Positions 1 to 8,485 of a stretch of DNA of 64,000 nucleotides are shown here, piece by piece. The notes beneath the pieces were generated by a model that was not told the origin of the DNA, did no database searches, and worked only from the letters and a program-made list of their open reading frames with translations. Position numbers and translations under genes: made by a program. Origin of the DNA: Candidatus Rokuibacteriota bacterium (GTDB lineage Bacteria; Methylomirabilota; Methylomirabilia; Rokubacteriales; CSP1-6). The stretch covers positions 1 to 64,000 of the forward strand of contig JACPDG010000045.1 in assembly GCA_016184125.1 (NCBI GenBank). The letters run 5' to 3'. Each line of letters starts with the position of its first letter. Within the stretch, counting starts at the first letter, position 1.

Positions 1-515
1 CGGATGAGCTCGCGGACCCGACGCGCCGCGTCCGCGGGCTGCTCGCGATACCGCTTCGGCGCGCCCTCCCAGTCGTACATCGTCCGGGCGAGCACCAGGC
101 GCATCCCGACCTCGCGCGCCGCCGCGATCACGGCCTCGGCGTTCTCGTTGCCGTCGTCTTGCAGGTAGAAGAAATCGACGCACGTCGTGGCCCCGTGCAG
201 GAGCATCTCGGCGAACGCGAAGGCGGCGCCGAGCGCGATGCCAGCTCGGTCGAGCCGCTCCGAGAACGGGTAGAGCACGCGGTCGCGCCAGCCCATGAAG
301 TCGAGGTCGTCACCGAGGCCGCGCAGCAGCGACTGGAACGTGTGGCAGTGCGTGTTCACGGTGCCCGGCAGGAGCGCACGTCCTCGAAGACGCACGTCTC
401 CGGCCCTTGCCGGCTCGGCAGGCTCGATCGCGCCGATGCGCCCGTCCGCGACCGGGACGGCGTGATCCGCCTGCCATCCATCGGGCGTCAGGACGAGGTC
501 CGCGAGCAGTCTCAT
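1..515 (-). CDS. amidohydrolase-family deaminase, partial (C-terminus beyond left edge)
   Basis: The first 171 codons of an amidohydrolase-superfamily enzyme; the rest lies beyond the left edge. The N-terminus forms the short composite beta-sandwich of the ATZ/TRZ-type hydrolases, followed by the metal-binding HxH (VNTHCHTFQ, His56 and His58) and the barrel segment HGATTCVDFF. The start ATG overlaps the stop of hutI (ATGA), so the two are translationally coupled. Coupling to hutI makes formimidoylglutamate deiminase (HutF) attractive, but the motif context also fits guanine, S-adenosylhomocysteine or atrazine-type deaminases. The family is secure and the substrate is not. Confidence 0.8.
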   Translation of the reverse strand, partial: MRLLADLVLTPDGWQADHAVPVADGRIGAIEPAEPARAGDVRLRGRALLPGTVNTHCHTFQSLLRGLGDDLDFMGWRDRVLYPFSERLDRAGIALGAAFAFAEMLLHGATTCVDFFYLQDDGNENAEAVIAAAREVGMRLVLARTMYDWEGAPKRYREQPADAARRVRELI

Positions 516-1753
516 CGCGCCCAGACGACGCGGCCGCGCTTGATCACCCGGCTCACGTGGTTCACGCCGTAGTGATACGACAGGTATCGCCAGTTCGGGA
601 CGTCGGCGAGGACCACGTCGCACTGCTTGCCGGGCCGGAGCGACCCGAGCTCGGCCTCGAGCCCCATCGCATGCGCGGCGTGGAGCGTGATGCCGAGCAG
701 CGCGTCCTCCGGCGTCATCTTCATCTGGCTGACCGCCATCGTCATGACGAGGGGCAGGTTCGGGCCCATGGACGAGCCGGGGTTGAAGTCGGACGCAAGC
801 GCGACGCGCACGCCGGTCTCGAGGAACGAGCGCGCGGGCGCGTACGGCAGCCCGAGGAAGAACGCCGTGCCGGGCAGCAGCGTCGCCGTCACGCCGGCCT
901 TCGCCATGGCCGCCACGCCGTCGAGGCGCGCACGCAGCAGGTGGTCGGCGGAGAGCGCACCGACCTGGGCGGCGAGCTCGGCGCCTCCGAGCGCGACGAA
1001 CTCGTCGGCGTGGAACTTGGCGCGAAGGCCGACCCGCGCGCCCGCCTCCAGGATGCGCCGGCTCTGTTTCACCGAGAAGACGCCCTCCTCGCAGAAGACG
1101 TCGACGTAGCGGGCCAGGCCGCGCTCCGCCACCGCGGGCAGCATCTCGTGCACGACGAGGTCGACGTAGTCGTCGGTCCGATCGCGGTACTCCGGCGCCA
1201 CCTCGTGCGCACCGCAGAACGTCGCGTGGACCTCGACCGGCTGCGCCTGTCCGAGCCACCGGATCGCCTCGAGCATCTTCAGCTCGTCCGCCGTCGTCAG
1301 GCCGTAGCCCGACTTCACTTCGACGGTCGTCGTGCCGTGGGCGAGCACCGTCCGGAGCCGCGGCCGCGTCAGGGCCACGAGCTCGTCGACGCTCGCCGCG
1401 CGCGTCGCCCGGACCGTCGAGAGGATGCCGCCGCCGGCCGCCGCGATCTCCTGGTACGACGCGCCGCCGGCCCGCATCGCGTACTCTTCCTCGCGCGATC
1501 CCGCGAAGCAGAGGTGGGTGTGCGAGTCGACGAAGCCGGGGAGCGCCACGCGCCCGCGCCCGTCGAGCCGCCTGCCGGAAGGCCCCAGCGTCACGTCTCG
1601 TGCAAGGTCGGCCGCCGCGCCGATCCAGACGATCCGGCCCTCGGCGGCGGCGAGCGCGCCGTCCCGGATGACGCCGAGCGGGCCGTCGCCGAGCGTGGGC
1701 TCACAGGTGACGAGCTCCACGAGGTTCGTGACGACGAGGTCCGCGGTGATCAT
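512..1753 (-). CDS. hutI: imidazolonepropionase
   Basis: HutI hydrolyses 4-imidazolone-5-propanoate to N-formimidoyl-L-glutamate, the third step of histidine degradation, in the cytoplasm. The 413-residue product has the usual HutI length. Visible motifs are HxH (VDSHTHLCF, His78/His80), the GGGILSTVRATR segment, HATFCGAHEV, KFHADEF and SDFNPGSS near the C-terminus. The ATG at 1753 is preceded by GGAG at good spacing; a GTG 18 nt upstream is possible but less likely. The gene is divergent from the FrhB-like gene at 1869 and overlaps the next amidohydrolase gene by 4 nt. hutU is at 14504, about 13 kb away, so the hut genes are dispersed; no hutH is present in the window. Confidence 0.95.
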   Translation of the reverse strand: MITADLVVTNLVELVTCEPTLGDGPLGVIRDGALAAAEGRIVWIGAAADLARDVTLGPSGRRLDGRGRVALPGFVDSHTHLCFAGSREEEYAMRAGGASYQEIAAAGGGILSTVRATRAASVDELVALTRPRLRTVLAHGTTTVEVKSGYGLTTADELKMLEAIRWLGQAQPVEVHATFCGAHEVAPEYRDRTDDYVDLVVHEMLPAVAERGLARYVDVFCEEGVFSVKQSRRILEAGARVGLRAKFHADEFVALGGAELAAQVGALSADHLLRARLDGVAAMAKAGVTATLLPGTAFFLGLPYAPARSFLETGVRVALASDFNPGSSMGPNLPLVMTMAVSQMKMTPEDALLGITLHAAHAMGLEAELGSLRPGKQCDVVLADVPNWRYLSYHYGVNHVSRVIKRGRVVWAR

Positions 1754-1868
1754 GCCGTCTCCAGCGTACACAACATGCCGGCTGAAGCAGATGCCTCATT
1801 GTGCTCACACCCATCCGCGCCCTACATCTATGGGGCGACCGACGTTCAGCGACGACGAGGAGGTTCCG

Positions 1869-2960
1869 ATGAAGCGCGGGGGACCGGCCGATCTCGAGGC
1901 GCGCGTGCTCTCCGCCGATCTCTGCACCGGCTGCGGCGCCTGCCTCGGGCACTGCCCGTACCTCAAGACGCTCGGCGAGCGCGTCGCGTTCGTGCACCCC
2001 TGCTCCCTGACCGAGGGCCGGTGCTTCGCGGTGTGCCCCCGGACGTCGCTCGACCCGGACGAGCTGGACCGGCGTGTCCTCGGTACTCCGCGCCTCGACG
2101 TGTTCCTCGGCTCGTATCGACGCCTCCTCTGGTCCCGCAGCCTCGATGCCGACATCCACGGCCGGGCGCAGTACGGCGGCACGACGACGGCCCTGACCGC
2201 CTTCGCGCTCGAGTCCGGGACCGTGTCCGCAGCCGTGCTGACGGGCGGCGGCCCCACCAGCTTCCCCCAGCCGGTCGTCGCCAGGGATCGCGACGCCGTG
2301 CTCGCCGCCGCGGGCACCAAGTACAGCGCCTGCCCGACGCTGGTCCCGGTCGCCGGGCTCCTGCGTGAGTCCGACGAGGCGTTCGCCGTGGTCGGCCGCC
2401 CCTGTCAGGTGGCGGCCCTGCGCAACGTCCAGGCGAACCCGAAGAACGCGCACAGGTTCGCCGCAGTCATCGGCGTGTTCTGCTTCTGGGCGCTCGCGCC
2501 GTCCTTCTACCGGTTCGTCGCCGCGCACGGCGTTCTCACGCGGGCGACGAAGATCGACATCCCGAAGGAGGGCGGCGTCGTCTTCTCCAACGGACGGACC
2601 ACGACGGTTCCGCTCGACGAGATCCGCCCGCACATCCGTCCGGCGTGTCAGACGTGTCTCGATCCGACGGCCGAGTGGGCCGACGTGTCGGTCGGATCGA
2701 CCGAGCACGACAGTGCCTGGAACACGCTCGTCGTTCGCACGGCACGCGGCCAGGCGCTCGTCGACGCGGCGGTGGCGGCCGGCGCCCTCGAGACGAGGCC
2801 CTACCCGCCGGATCGCATCCCGATCCTGAGGGCGGCGGTCGCCGGCAAGAAGCGCCGGGTCATGGCGGCGGTCGACGAGGGTGACCCCGCCACCCGGTAC
2901 CTCAGCGTCTCCGACGACACGCGCGCGGCCATCATGGCCGGCGGGAGGGACGTGCAATGA
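1869..2960 (+). CDS. FrhB-like [4Fe-4S] flavoprotein (coenzyme F420 hydrogenase/dehydrogenase beta-subunit family)
   Basis: A 363-residue protein with an N-terminal Cys cluster (Cys19, 22, 25 and 29: CTGCGACLGHCP), a second Cys group around residue 55 (RCFAVCP), then the FrhB N- and C-domains (VVGRPCQVAALRN; CQTCLDP; the AEWADVSVGS stretch). Members of this family are FAD/Fe-S proteins that pass electrons between ferredoxin and F420, quinones or other carriers. A strong GAGGAGG sits before the ATG, and the stop overlaps iorA by ATGA. As first gene of the ior operon it probably shuttles electrons released by the oxidoreductase. F420 itself as partner is not shown by the sequence, although two LLM enzymes occur nearby. 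Confidence 0.85.
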   Translation: MKRGGPADLEARVLSADLCTGCGACLGHCPYLKTLGERVAFVHPCSLTEGRCFAVCPRTSLDPDELDRRVLGTPRLDVFLGSYRRLLWSRSLDADIHGRAQYGGTTTALTAFALESGTVSAAVLTGGGPTSFPQPVVARDRDAVLAAAGTKYSACPTLVPVAGLLRESDEAFAVVGRPCQVAALRNVQANPKNAHRFAAVIGVFCFWALAPSFYRFVAAHGVLTRATKIDIPKEGGVVFSNGRTTTVPLDEIRPHIRPACQTCLDPTAEWADVSVGSTEHDSAWNTLVVRTARGQALVDAAVAAGALETRPYPPDRIPILRAAVAGKKRRVMAAVDEGDPATRYLSVSDDTRAAIMAGGRDVQ

Positions 2961-4885
2961 GCCTTCAGGCGCTCAGGATCCCCACCCCCGGCCAGGTCGT
3001 CGTCCTGAGCGGCAACGAGGCGATCGCCCGCGGCGCCATGGAAGCGGGGCTCGGGTACGCCGCCGCCTATCCGGGATCGCCCTCCTCGGAGATCCTCGCC
3101 AGCCTCGCCGCCGTGTCGCGTGAGCGCGGGTTCTACGCGGAGTGGTCGACCAACGAGAAAGTCGCGATGGAGGGCGCCGCCGCCGCCTCGTACGCCGGCG
3201 TCCGCTCGATCACGATCATGAAGGCCGACGGGCTGAACGTCGCGATGGACTTCATGACGAGCCTCGCGTACGCGGGCACGCGCGCCGGCATGGTGATCGT
3301 GGTCTCCGACGACCCGGGCGCGCACTCGAGCACCAAGGAGGAGGACACGCGGTACCTCGTGCGCGCCGCTCACCTGCCGGTCCTCGAGGCCGCGACGGTG
3401 GACGAGGCGAAGACGATGGTGCCGTGGGCGTTCGAGCTGTCCGAGGCCATCGGGCTGCCGGTGGTGCTCAGGAACGTCACCCGGATCGCGCACGCGCGCG
3501 GCAGCGTCACGCTCGGGCCGCTCACGCCGCCGACCCGCGAGGCGCGCTTCGACCCCAACGCGCGCTACCTCACGTTGAGCCTGTTTCATCCCGTGCTGCA
3601 CGCGCGGATCGAGGAGGCGCGCGCCCGGTTCGAGACGGCGCCGTTCAACCGGTACACCGGCCCGGCGGACGCGGCACGCCTCGTCGTCGCCTGCGGGCCC
3701 GGCTGGACGTACGCGACGGAAGCCGTCGAGCTCCTCGGCGCGAAGGGCGAGGTCGGCGTGCTCAAGCTCGGAACGACGTGGCCCCTGCCCGAGCGTCTCG
3801 TCGCGTCGCACCTCACGCACGCGCGCGAGGTGCTGTTCCTCGAGGAGGTCGAGCCGTTCCTCGAGACCGAGGTCAAGAGCTTGTGGGCGCAGCAGACCGA
3901 GCGGGGCCCGGTCAGGTTCCTCGGCAAGGCGTCGGCACACGTCGCCGGCCCGAGCGGTCCCTCCATCGGCGAGCTGACGCCCGAGATCGCGATCAAGGCC
4001 ATCGCGGCGCTGACCGGCCGGGAGCTCGAGGTGCACGGCAACGGGTTCGCCGAGCGCGCCGCGAAGCTCGCCCTTCCGGACCTGCCGCCGCGCGCCCTCG
4101 CGTTCTGCGCCGGCTGCCCCCACCGCGCCTCGTACTGGGCGATCAAGAGTGCGCTCGAGCTCGACGGCCGGAAGGGCGTCGTGGTCGGCGACATCGGCTG
4201 CTACACGCTCGGGGTCATGCAGACCGGGTACTTCACGGTGAAGACGGTGCACGCGATGGGCTCCGCCGTCGGTCTGGCGTCGGGCTTCGGCAAGCTCGGT
4301 CTGCTCGGCTTCGACCAGCCGGTCGTCGCGGTGGTCGGCGACTCGACGTTCTATCACGCGGCCATCCCCGCGCTGGTGAACGCCCGGTACAACGACTCGC
4401 CGCTCCTGCTCGTCGTCCTCGACAACTGCACCACGGCGATGACCGGCCATCAGCCGCATCCGGGCACCGGCCGCTCCGCCGCGGGCGACCCGGCGCCGCC
4501 GCTGCCGATCGAGGCCGTCGCGCGCGGCCTCGGCCTCGACGTCGACATCCAGGATCCGCTCCGCACGGCGGAGGCGGTCGAGAGCGTCTACCGGCTGCTC
4601 CAGACGGACGGCACGAAGGTCCTGATCCTGAGAAGCCCGTGTGCCCTGCTGCCGAGCACGAAGCGGACACATCGCGCGGTCGTCGATCCCGCCCGGTGCG
4701 TCGGCGAGTCCTGCGGCTGCAACCGGTTCTGCAACCGCGTGTTCTCGTGCCCGGCGCTCGTGTGGGACGGCGAGCGCGGGTGTGCGCGCGTCGATGACGT
4801 CCTGTGCGCCGGATGCGGCGTCTGCGTCGACCTGTGCCCGCGCGGCGCGATCCGGCTCGAAGAGACGGCGGCGATCGCCGGCTAG
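2957..4885 (+). CDS. iorA: indolepyruvate ferredoxin oxidoreductase, alpha subunit
   Basis: IorA oxidatively decarboxylates aryl 2-oxoacids (from aromatic amino acid transamination) to aryl-acetyl-CoA, with ferredoxin as acceptor. The 642 residues show the N-terminal pyrimidine-binding domain (AAYPGSPSSEIL, WSTNEKVAMEGAAAAS), the TPP-binding core (GDIGCYTLGVMQ; VVGDSTFYHAAIPAL; DNCTTAMTGHQPHPGTG), and a C-terminal ferredoxin domain with CVGESCGCNRFC and CAGCGVCVDLCP. This is the standard IorA architecture and length. It starts in an ATGA overlap with the FrhB-like gene. The partner IorB is encoded 1.7 kb downstream, after two accessory genes. Confidence 0.95.
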   Translation: MSLQALRIPTPGQVVVLSGNEAIARGAMEAGLGYAAAYPGSPSSEILASLAAVSRERGFYAEWSTNEKVAMEGAAAASYAGVRSITIMKADGLNVAMDFMTSLAYAGTRAGMVIVVSDDPGAHSSTKEEDTRYLVRAAHLPVLEAATVDEAKTMVPWAFELSEAIGLPVVLRNVTRIAHARGSVTLGPLTPPTREARFDPNARYLTLSLFHPVLHARIEEARARFETAPFNRYTGPADAARLVVACGPGWTYATEAVELLGAKGEVGVLKLGTTWPLPERLVASHLTHAREVLFLEEVEPFLETEVKSLWAQQTERGPVRFLGKASAHVAGPSGPSIGELTPEIAIKAIAALTGRELEVHGNGFAERAAKLALPDLPPRALAFCAGCPHRASYWAIKSALELDGRKGVVVGDIGCYTLGVMQTGYFTVKTVHAMGSAVGLASGFGKLGLLGFDQPVVAVVGDSTFYHAAIPALVNARYNDSPLLLVVLDNCTTAMTGHQPHPGTGRSAAGDPAPPLPIEAVARGLGLDVDIQDPLRTAEAVESVYRLLQTDGTKVLILRSPCALLPSTKRTHRAVVDPARCVGESCGCNRFCNRVFSCPALVWDGERGCARVDDVLCAGCGVCVDLCPRGAIRLEETAAIAG

Positions 4886-4896
4886 GCCAGGAGCAC

Positions 4897-5105
4897 GTTG
4901 GGAATACCGAGGAGCGAGCGTGAACCCGAGCAGCGCCCCGGGTTTCCCGGGTGCGTCCACGCACCCCCCGGGGCGCTTGCGTACGTTGGGGGTGTGGGGG
5001 CCATGTCGGGGCCCCGGAGCAAACGTGAACCCGAGCAGCGCCCCGGGTCTCCCGGGGCGCTTGCGAACGCTGGGGGGCGTGGGGGGCCATTTCGGGGCCC
5101 CCCAC
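4897..5105 (-). repeat. GC-rich double-hairpin intergenic repeat, two tandem copies
   Basis: Two head-to-tail units of about 105 bp fill the gap between iorA and the ferredoxin-fusion gene. Each unit has a GCGCCCCGGG...CCCGGGGCGC hairpin and a second hairpin of the GGGGGCC-ATG-TCGGGGCCCC type. Relative to the copies at 38901 and 49259 these are inverted. The unit recurs about a dozen times in the window, always between genes or at gene ends, and looks like a REP/BIME-type element. It could act as an mRNA 3' hairpin. Confidence 0.85.
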
Positions 5106-5121
5106 ACCGTAGGAGGCGACC

Positions 5122-5934
5122 ATGTGGATCGATCCGAAGCGATGCGTGGGCTGCGCGAACTGCGTCCCCGTGTGCCCGATGGGCGCGATCGCGGTGGACC
5201 CGGTGGCGCGGCACGCCGTCGTCAACGAGGACGAGTGCGTCGAGTGCCACACCTGCTACCGCGGGATGTCGCGCGAGCACTTGCCGCCCGCCGTCGTCCG
5301 CGCCGTCCGGCGCACGGCCCAGCTCTTCCGCTTCCGGTTCGATCCGGAGCCCGATGTCTGCCCCACGGGGGCGCTCACGCCACGTGAGCTCACCTGGCCC
5401 CGCAGCGTGCGCCGCGCGTTCTCCGATCCCCTCGTCCCCCACGAGTCGACCGGCGTGGCCGGGCGCGGCACGGAAGAGGTGAAGACGAACGACGTCACCG
5501 GCCGCGTGCTGAAGGGCGAGGCCGGCTTCACCGTCGAGTTCGGGCGGCCCGGCATCGGCGTCCGCTTCCGCGACATCGACCGCGTGACCCGGGCGCTCGG
5601 CGCCGCCGGCGTCACGTTCGAGGCGGAGAACCCCGTGACGAGCCTCATGAGCGACCGTACGACGGGACAGATCCGCGACGACATCCTCGACGAGAAGATC
5701 CTGTCGGCGATCGTCGAGGTGAAGACCGAGATGGACCGGGTGTCGGACGTGCTGCGCATCCTTCAGTCGGTGTCGGGCGAGGTGAAGACGGTCATCTGCA
5801 TCGGCGTGTCGGCGCGCTGCGACGCCCGGGGCGACACGGAACTCGAGGACATCCTGAACGCCGAAGGTTTCCGGTCCTGGCGCGGCAAGACGAACTTCGG
5901 GCTCGGGCGCCCGCTCTTCCAGGAGGCCGTATGA
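5122..5934 (+). CDS. 2x[4Fe-4S] ferredoxin fused to an unknown C-terminal domain (ior operon)
   Basis: The N-terminal 85 residues form a bacterial ferredoxin: cluster 1 is CVGCANCVPVCP (Cys8, 11, 14, 18). The second set is CVECHTC (Cys39, 42, 45) with its fourth Cys at VCPTGAL (Cys80), so about 34 residues are inserted inside the second cluster motif. Residues about 115-270 form a domain I do not recognise, with regular alpha/beta pattern (GEAGFTVEFGRPGIGVRF; IVEVKTEMDRVSDVLRILQ). A GGAGG precedes the ATG, and the stop overlaps the next gene by ATGA. Its place between iorA and iorB suggests an electron-transfer or regulatory subunit of the oxidoreductase. Confidence 0.75.
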   Translation: MWIDPKRCVGCANCVPVCPMGAIAVDPVARHAVVNEDECVECHTCYRGMSREHLPPAVVRAVRRTAQLFRFRFDPEPDVCPTGALTPRELTWPRSVRRAFSDPLVPHESTGVAGRGTEEVKTNDVTGRVLKGEAGFTVEFGRPGIGVRFRDIDRVTRALGAAGVTFEAENPVTSLMSDRTTGQIRDDILDEKILSAIVEVKTEMDRVSDVLRILQSVSGEVKTVICIGVSARCDARGDTELEDILNAEGFRSWRGKTNFGLGRPLFQEAV

Positions 5935-6605
5935 CCAACACGCTGCATCGCTACGGAAGCCCGGACAGCCTCCGGGACGACTTCATCGTGTTCGCCATCC
6001 CGACGAAGAAGAACGCCGAGGGCAGCGTGCCGAAGCTGCAGAAGTTCCTCGAGATCGCCGCGAAGCACGGGCCGGTGAACATGGGGGGCGGCAAGAAGGG
6101 CGGGTTCTATCGCCCCTCGGATCGGGTCACGCCGCTCGTGCACTGGCGTGGCAGGAACGGCATCAGCGCGGCGGAGGTCGTCGCGGGCATCGATGGCCCG
6201 GGCACGGTGGCCGCCGTCTTCACCGATGTCGCGAAGGTCAAGGCGCTGCTCGCCGAGCTCCGAGAGGCGGACCTCGGCCTGTCCGTCAACGTCAGCGCCC
6301 TCACGGACGAGGCGCGGCAGGCCGCGGCGGAGGCCGGCCTGGTCCGCCACAGCGTCGAGTTCTCGCTCGGCTTCTGCTTCGGCGAGACGGACCGCATGCC
6401 GGACCGCCGGACCCTCGAGCTGGCCACGATGTGCGGCCACGGCATGGTGGCCTTCAACCTCGTACAGAAGATGATCCACCTGGTGAAGGAAGGGCGCCGC
6501 ACGCCCGGCGAGGCCAGCCGCTGCCTCGCGCGCTTCTGCTCGTGCGGCGTGTTCAACATCGCGCGGGCCGAGCGCCTGTTCGCCGCCTCGCGGGATGGCC
6601 GGTGA
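5931..6605 (+). CDS. unknown protein of the ior operon, Cys-rich C-terminus
   Basis: I do not recognise this 224-residue protein. It is soluble, has a conserved-looking centre (VNMGGGKKGGFYRP, TPLVHWRGRNG), and five Cys towards the end (Cys149, 168, 198, 203, 205). Those in CLARFCSCGVFN look able to bind an Fe-S cluster or metal. The gene overlaps the preceding ferredoxin fusion by 4 nt and iorB by 11 nt, so the three are translationally linked. The likely role is an accessory subunit or maturation factor for the indolepyruvate oxidoreductase; function is inferred from context only. Confidence 0.65.
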   Translation: MTNTLHRYGSPDSLRDDFIVFAIPTKKNAEGSVPKLQKFLEIAAKHGPVNMGGGKKGGFYRPSDRVTPLVHWRGRNGISAAEVVAGIDGPGTVAAVFTDVAKVKALLAELREADLGLSVNVSALTDEARQAAAEAGLVRHSVEFSLGFCFGETDRMPDRRTLELATMCGHGMVAFNLVQKMIHLVKEGRRTPGEASRCLARFCSCGVFNIARAERLFAASRDGR

Positions 6606-7239
6606 TCCGGTGGACCGGCTGAACGTCGTCATCGCCGGCGTCGGCGGCCAGGGCAACGTCGTCGCGTCGGACATCCTCGCGACGGCGCTCTCCCGCGCCG
6701 GCTTCCGCGTGAGCGTCGGCGAGACCTTCGGCGCGTCCCAGCGCGGCGGCTCGGTCATGAGCCACGTGCGCACGGCGCGCGACGCCACGCCGGGGCCGCT
6801 CGTTCCGAAGGGGCTCGTCGACGTCGTCCTGGGCTTCGAGCCGCTCGAGACCCTCCGCGTGTTGACCGACTACGGACAGAGCCGGACGCGAGTGCTCGTG
6901 AATCCGCGCCCCATCTACCCCCTCGCCGTGCAGATCGGCGAGGGCACCTACCCGGACCCCGGCGCGCTGCTCGAGAGCCTCCGGGCTCTCGCGGCGGACG
7001 TCCTGGTCGTCGAGGGCACGGAGCTCGCGCGGCGCGCGGGCGAGGTCAAGGCCCAGAACCTCGCCATGCTCGGCGCGCTCGCCGGCTCGGGGTGGCTGCC
7101 GATCGCGGCGGAGACGTTCGACGCCGTGCTCGCCGATCGCTTCGGTGACGACCTGCTGCGTGTGAACCGTGCCGCGTTCCGGCTCGGCATCGAGGAGGCG
7201 TCGCGCATCTCGCGGGTCCCCGCGAGCCGGGCCGGGTGA
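6595..7239 (+). CDS. iorB: indolepyruvate ferredoxin oxidoreductase, beta subunit
   Basis: IorB is the gamma-type (CoA-binding) subunit that completes the IorAB 2-oxoacid:ferredoxin oxidoreductase. The product has 214 residues, near the usual 190-220, with the signature VIAGVGGQGNVVASDIL near the N-terminus and the ETFGASQRGGSVMSHVR segment. The start lies inside the end of the preceding gene. A near-identical copy of its last codons, with 47 bp exact identity (7150-7196), recurs at 9652-9698. Confidence 0.92.
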   Translation: MAGDPVDRLNVVIAGVGGQGNVVASDILATALSRAGFRVSVGETFGASQRGGSVMSHVRTARDATPGPLVPKGLVDVVLGFEPLETLRVLTDYGQSRTRVLVNPRPIYPLAVQIGEGTYPDPGALLESLRALAADVLVVEGTELARRAGEVKAQNLAMLGALAGSGWLPIAAETFDAVLADRFGDDLLRVNRAAFRLGIEEASRISRVPASRAG

Positions 7240-7253
7240 GAGGAAGGCTGGCC

Positions 7254-7790
7254 ATGGCGACCGACGACGATCGGCTGGACCGCATCGCGCGGAAGGCGCT
7301 CGAGAACGACTACTCGAGTGGCTGAAGCCAGGCCGTCCTCCTGAGTTTGCAGGAGGAGCTCGAGCTCGGCGACCGGGACTCGTTCAAGGCCGCGACCGTG
7401 CTGTCCGGCGGCGTGGCCGGCCGCGGCGAGACGTGCGGGGCGCTGCTCGGCGCCCTCATGGCGCTCGGGCTCGCCATGGGGCGAGAGCGGATGGCGGATA
7501 CCGACACGTACCGGCGCGCGATGGTGCCCGCGCTGGAGCTCAGCCGCCGGTTCCAGCGCGCGCTCACAGCCTCGTTCGGATTCGAGGCGCCGCTCGAGAC
7601 GACGCTCTGTCGCGACATCCACGCGCGGCTGTACGGACGCGCCTTCGACCTCACCGACCCCGAGGACTACCAGCGGTTTCTCGCGGCCGGCGGCCACACG
7701 GCGAACGGCTGCCCGAAGGTGTGCGCCGTGGCGGCACGCACGGCGGCGGAGTTCCTCATCGGCCAGAGACCGGAGGGCCGCCCGAGCTGA
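7254..7790 (+). CDS. C_GCAxxG_C_C family redox protein, predicted selenoprotein (UGA = Sec at codon 24)
   Basis: The reading frame starts at ATG 7254 (AGGAAGG upstream, 15 nt after iorB) and is interrupted by a single UGA at 7323-7325 that sits exactly where the family has its first conserved Cys (YSSG-U-SQAVLLSLQEEL; family pattern G-Y-x-C-S/A-Q-A-V). Read through, it gives 178 residues with the remaining family cysteines: Cys61 in ETCGALLGA, Cys119, Cys153 and Cys157. The family is a putative redox or metal-binding protein of unknown reaction. A hairpin 11-32 nt after the UGA fits a bacterial SECIS. A TTG at 7347 could start a shorter form, but that would drop the conserved N-terminal helix. 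Sec is favoured over pseudogene because both sides of the UGA are conserved and another Sec gene lies 5 kb away. Confidence 0.8.
7336..7357 (+). promoter_or_regulatory. predicted bacterial SECIS hairpin
   Basis: Perfect 8-bp stem (TCCTCCTG with CAGGAGGA) closed by the 6-nt loop AGTTTG at 7344-7349. The loop begins 18 nt after the UGA, inside the accepted bacterial SECIS window and the same distance as in the GrdB-like gene. It would bind SelB to insert selenocysteine. Confidence 0.65.
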
Positions 7791-7818
7791 GAGTAGAATC
7801 CGTGACGGAGCTCGCAGA

Positions 7819-8379
7819 ATGGCGATCCGGACCGAGCGACGGCTGTTCACCGTCCAGGAGTACCACCGCATGGGCGAGGCCGGCGTCCTCGCCGAGGACG
7901 AGCGAGTGGAACTCATCGAGGGGGAGATCGTCACGATGCCGCCGATCGGCGAAGGTCACGCGCGCAGTGTCGACGGCGCTGCCGAGCTCCTCATCACCCG
8001 GCTCGGCCAGCGGGCGCGCGTTCGGATCCAGGGGCCCGTCGACGTCGGCCAGCGGTCCGAGTTCCAGCCCGACCTCGCCGTGCTCCGGCGAGAGCCGGCG
8101 TGCGTCGGCGCCGAGCACCCCGGTCCCGACGACATCCTCCTGATCATCGAGGTGGCCGACACCTCGCTCGAGCGCGACCGTGGGCTGAAGCTGCCGGTCT
8201 ACGCGCGGGCGGGCGTGGGCGAGGTGTGGATCGTCAACCTGCGCGCGGGGCTGATCGAGGTGTATCGCCAGCCGGGCGGCGGCGCCTACCGGGACGTCTC
8301 GACCGTGGGCCGCGGTGAGCGACTGACGATCTCCGCCATTCCCGACGTCGGCTTCGCGACGGACGAAATCCTCGGGTGA
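7819..8379 (+). CDS. Uma2 family (DUF820) putative endonuclease-fold protein
   Basis: A 186-residue PD-(D/E)xK-fold protein of the Uma2 family. Typical signatures are the opening LFTVQEYHRMGEAGVL, ERVELIEGEIV, FQPDLAVLRRE and LLIIEVADTSLERDRGLKLPVYA, ending with VGEVWIVNL. Uma2 proteins are abundant in cyanobacteria, Chloroflexi and soil phyla; their function is unknown and nuclease activity is inferred from the fold. It follows the selenoprotein gene at a short distance but shows no functional link. Confidence 0.85.
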   Translation: MAIRTERRLFTVQEYHRMGEAGVLAEDERVELIEGEIVTMPPIGEGHARSVDGAAELLITRLGQRARVRIQGPVDVGQRSEFQPDLAVLRREPACVGAEHPGPDDILLIIEVADTSLERDRGLKLPVYARAGVGEVWIVNLRAGLIEVYRQPGGGAYRDVSTVGRGERLTISAIPDVGFATDEILG

Positions 8380-8485
8380 GCGGAAGCTGGGGGGAGGCGC
8401 ACGAGAGCCCGTGCCGGGCTCCGCACGCGAGCGCGCTGGCGCGCTACGACACTCTCACACGTTCGACTGCGGAGGCCCGCTGACC

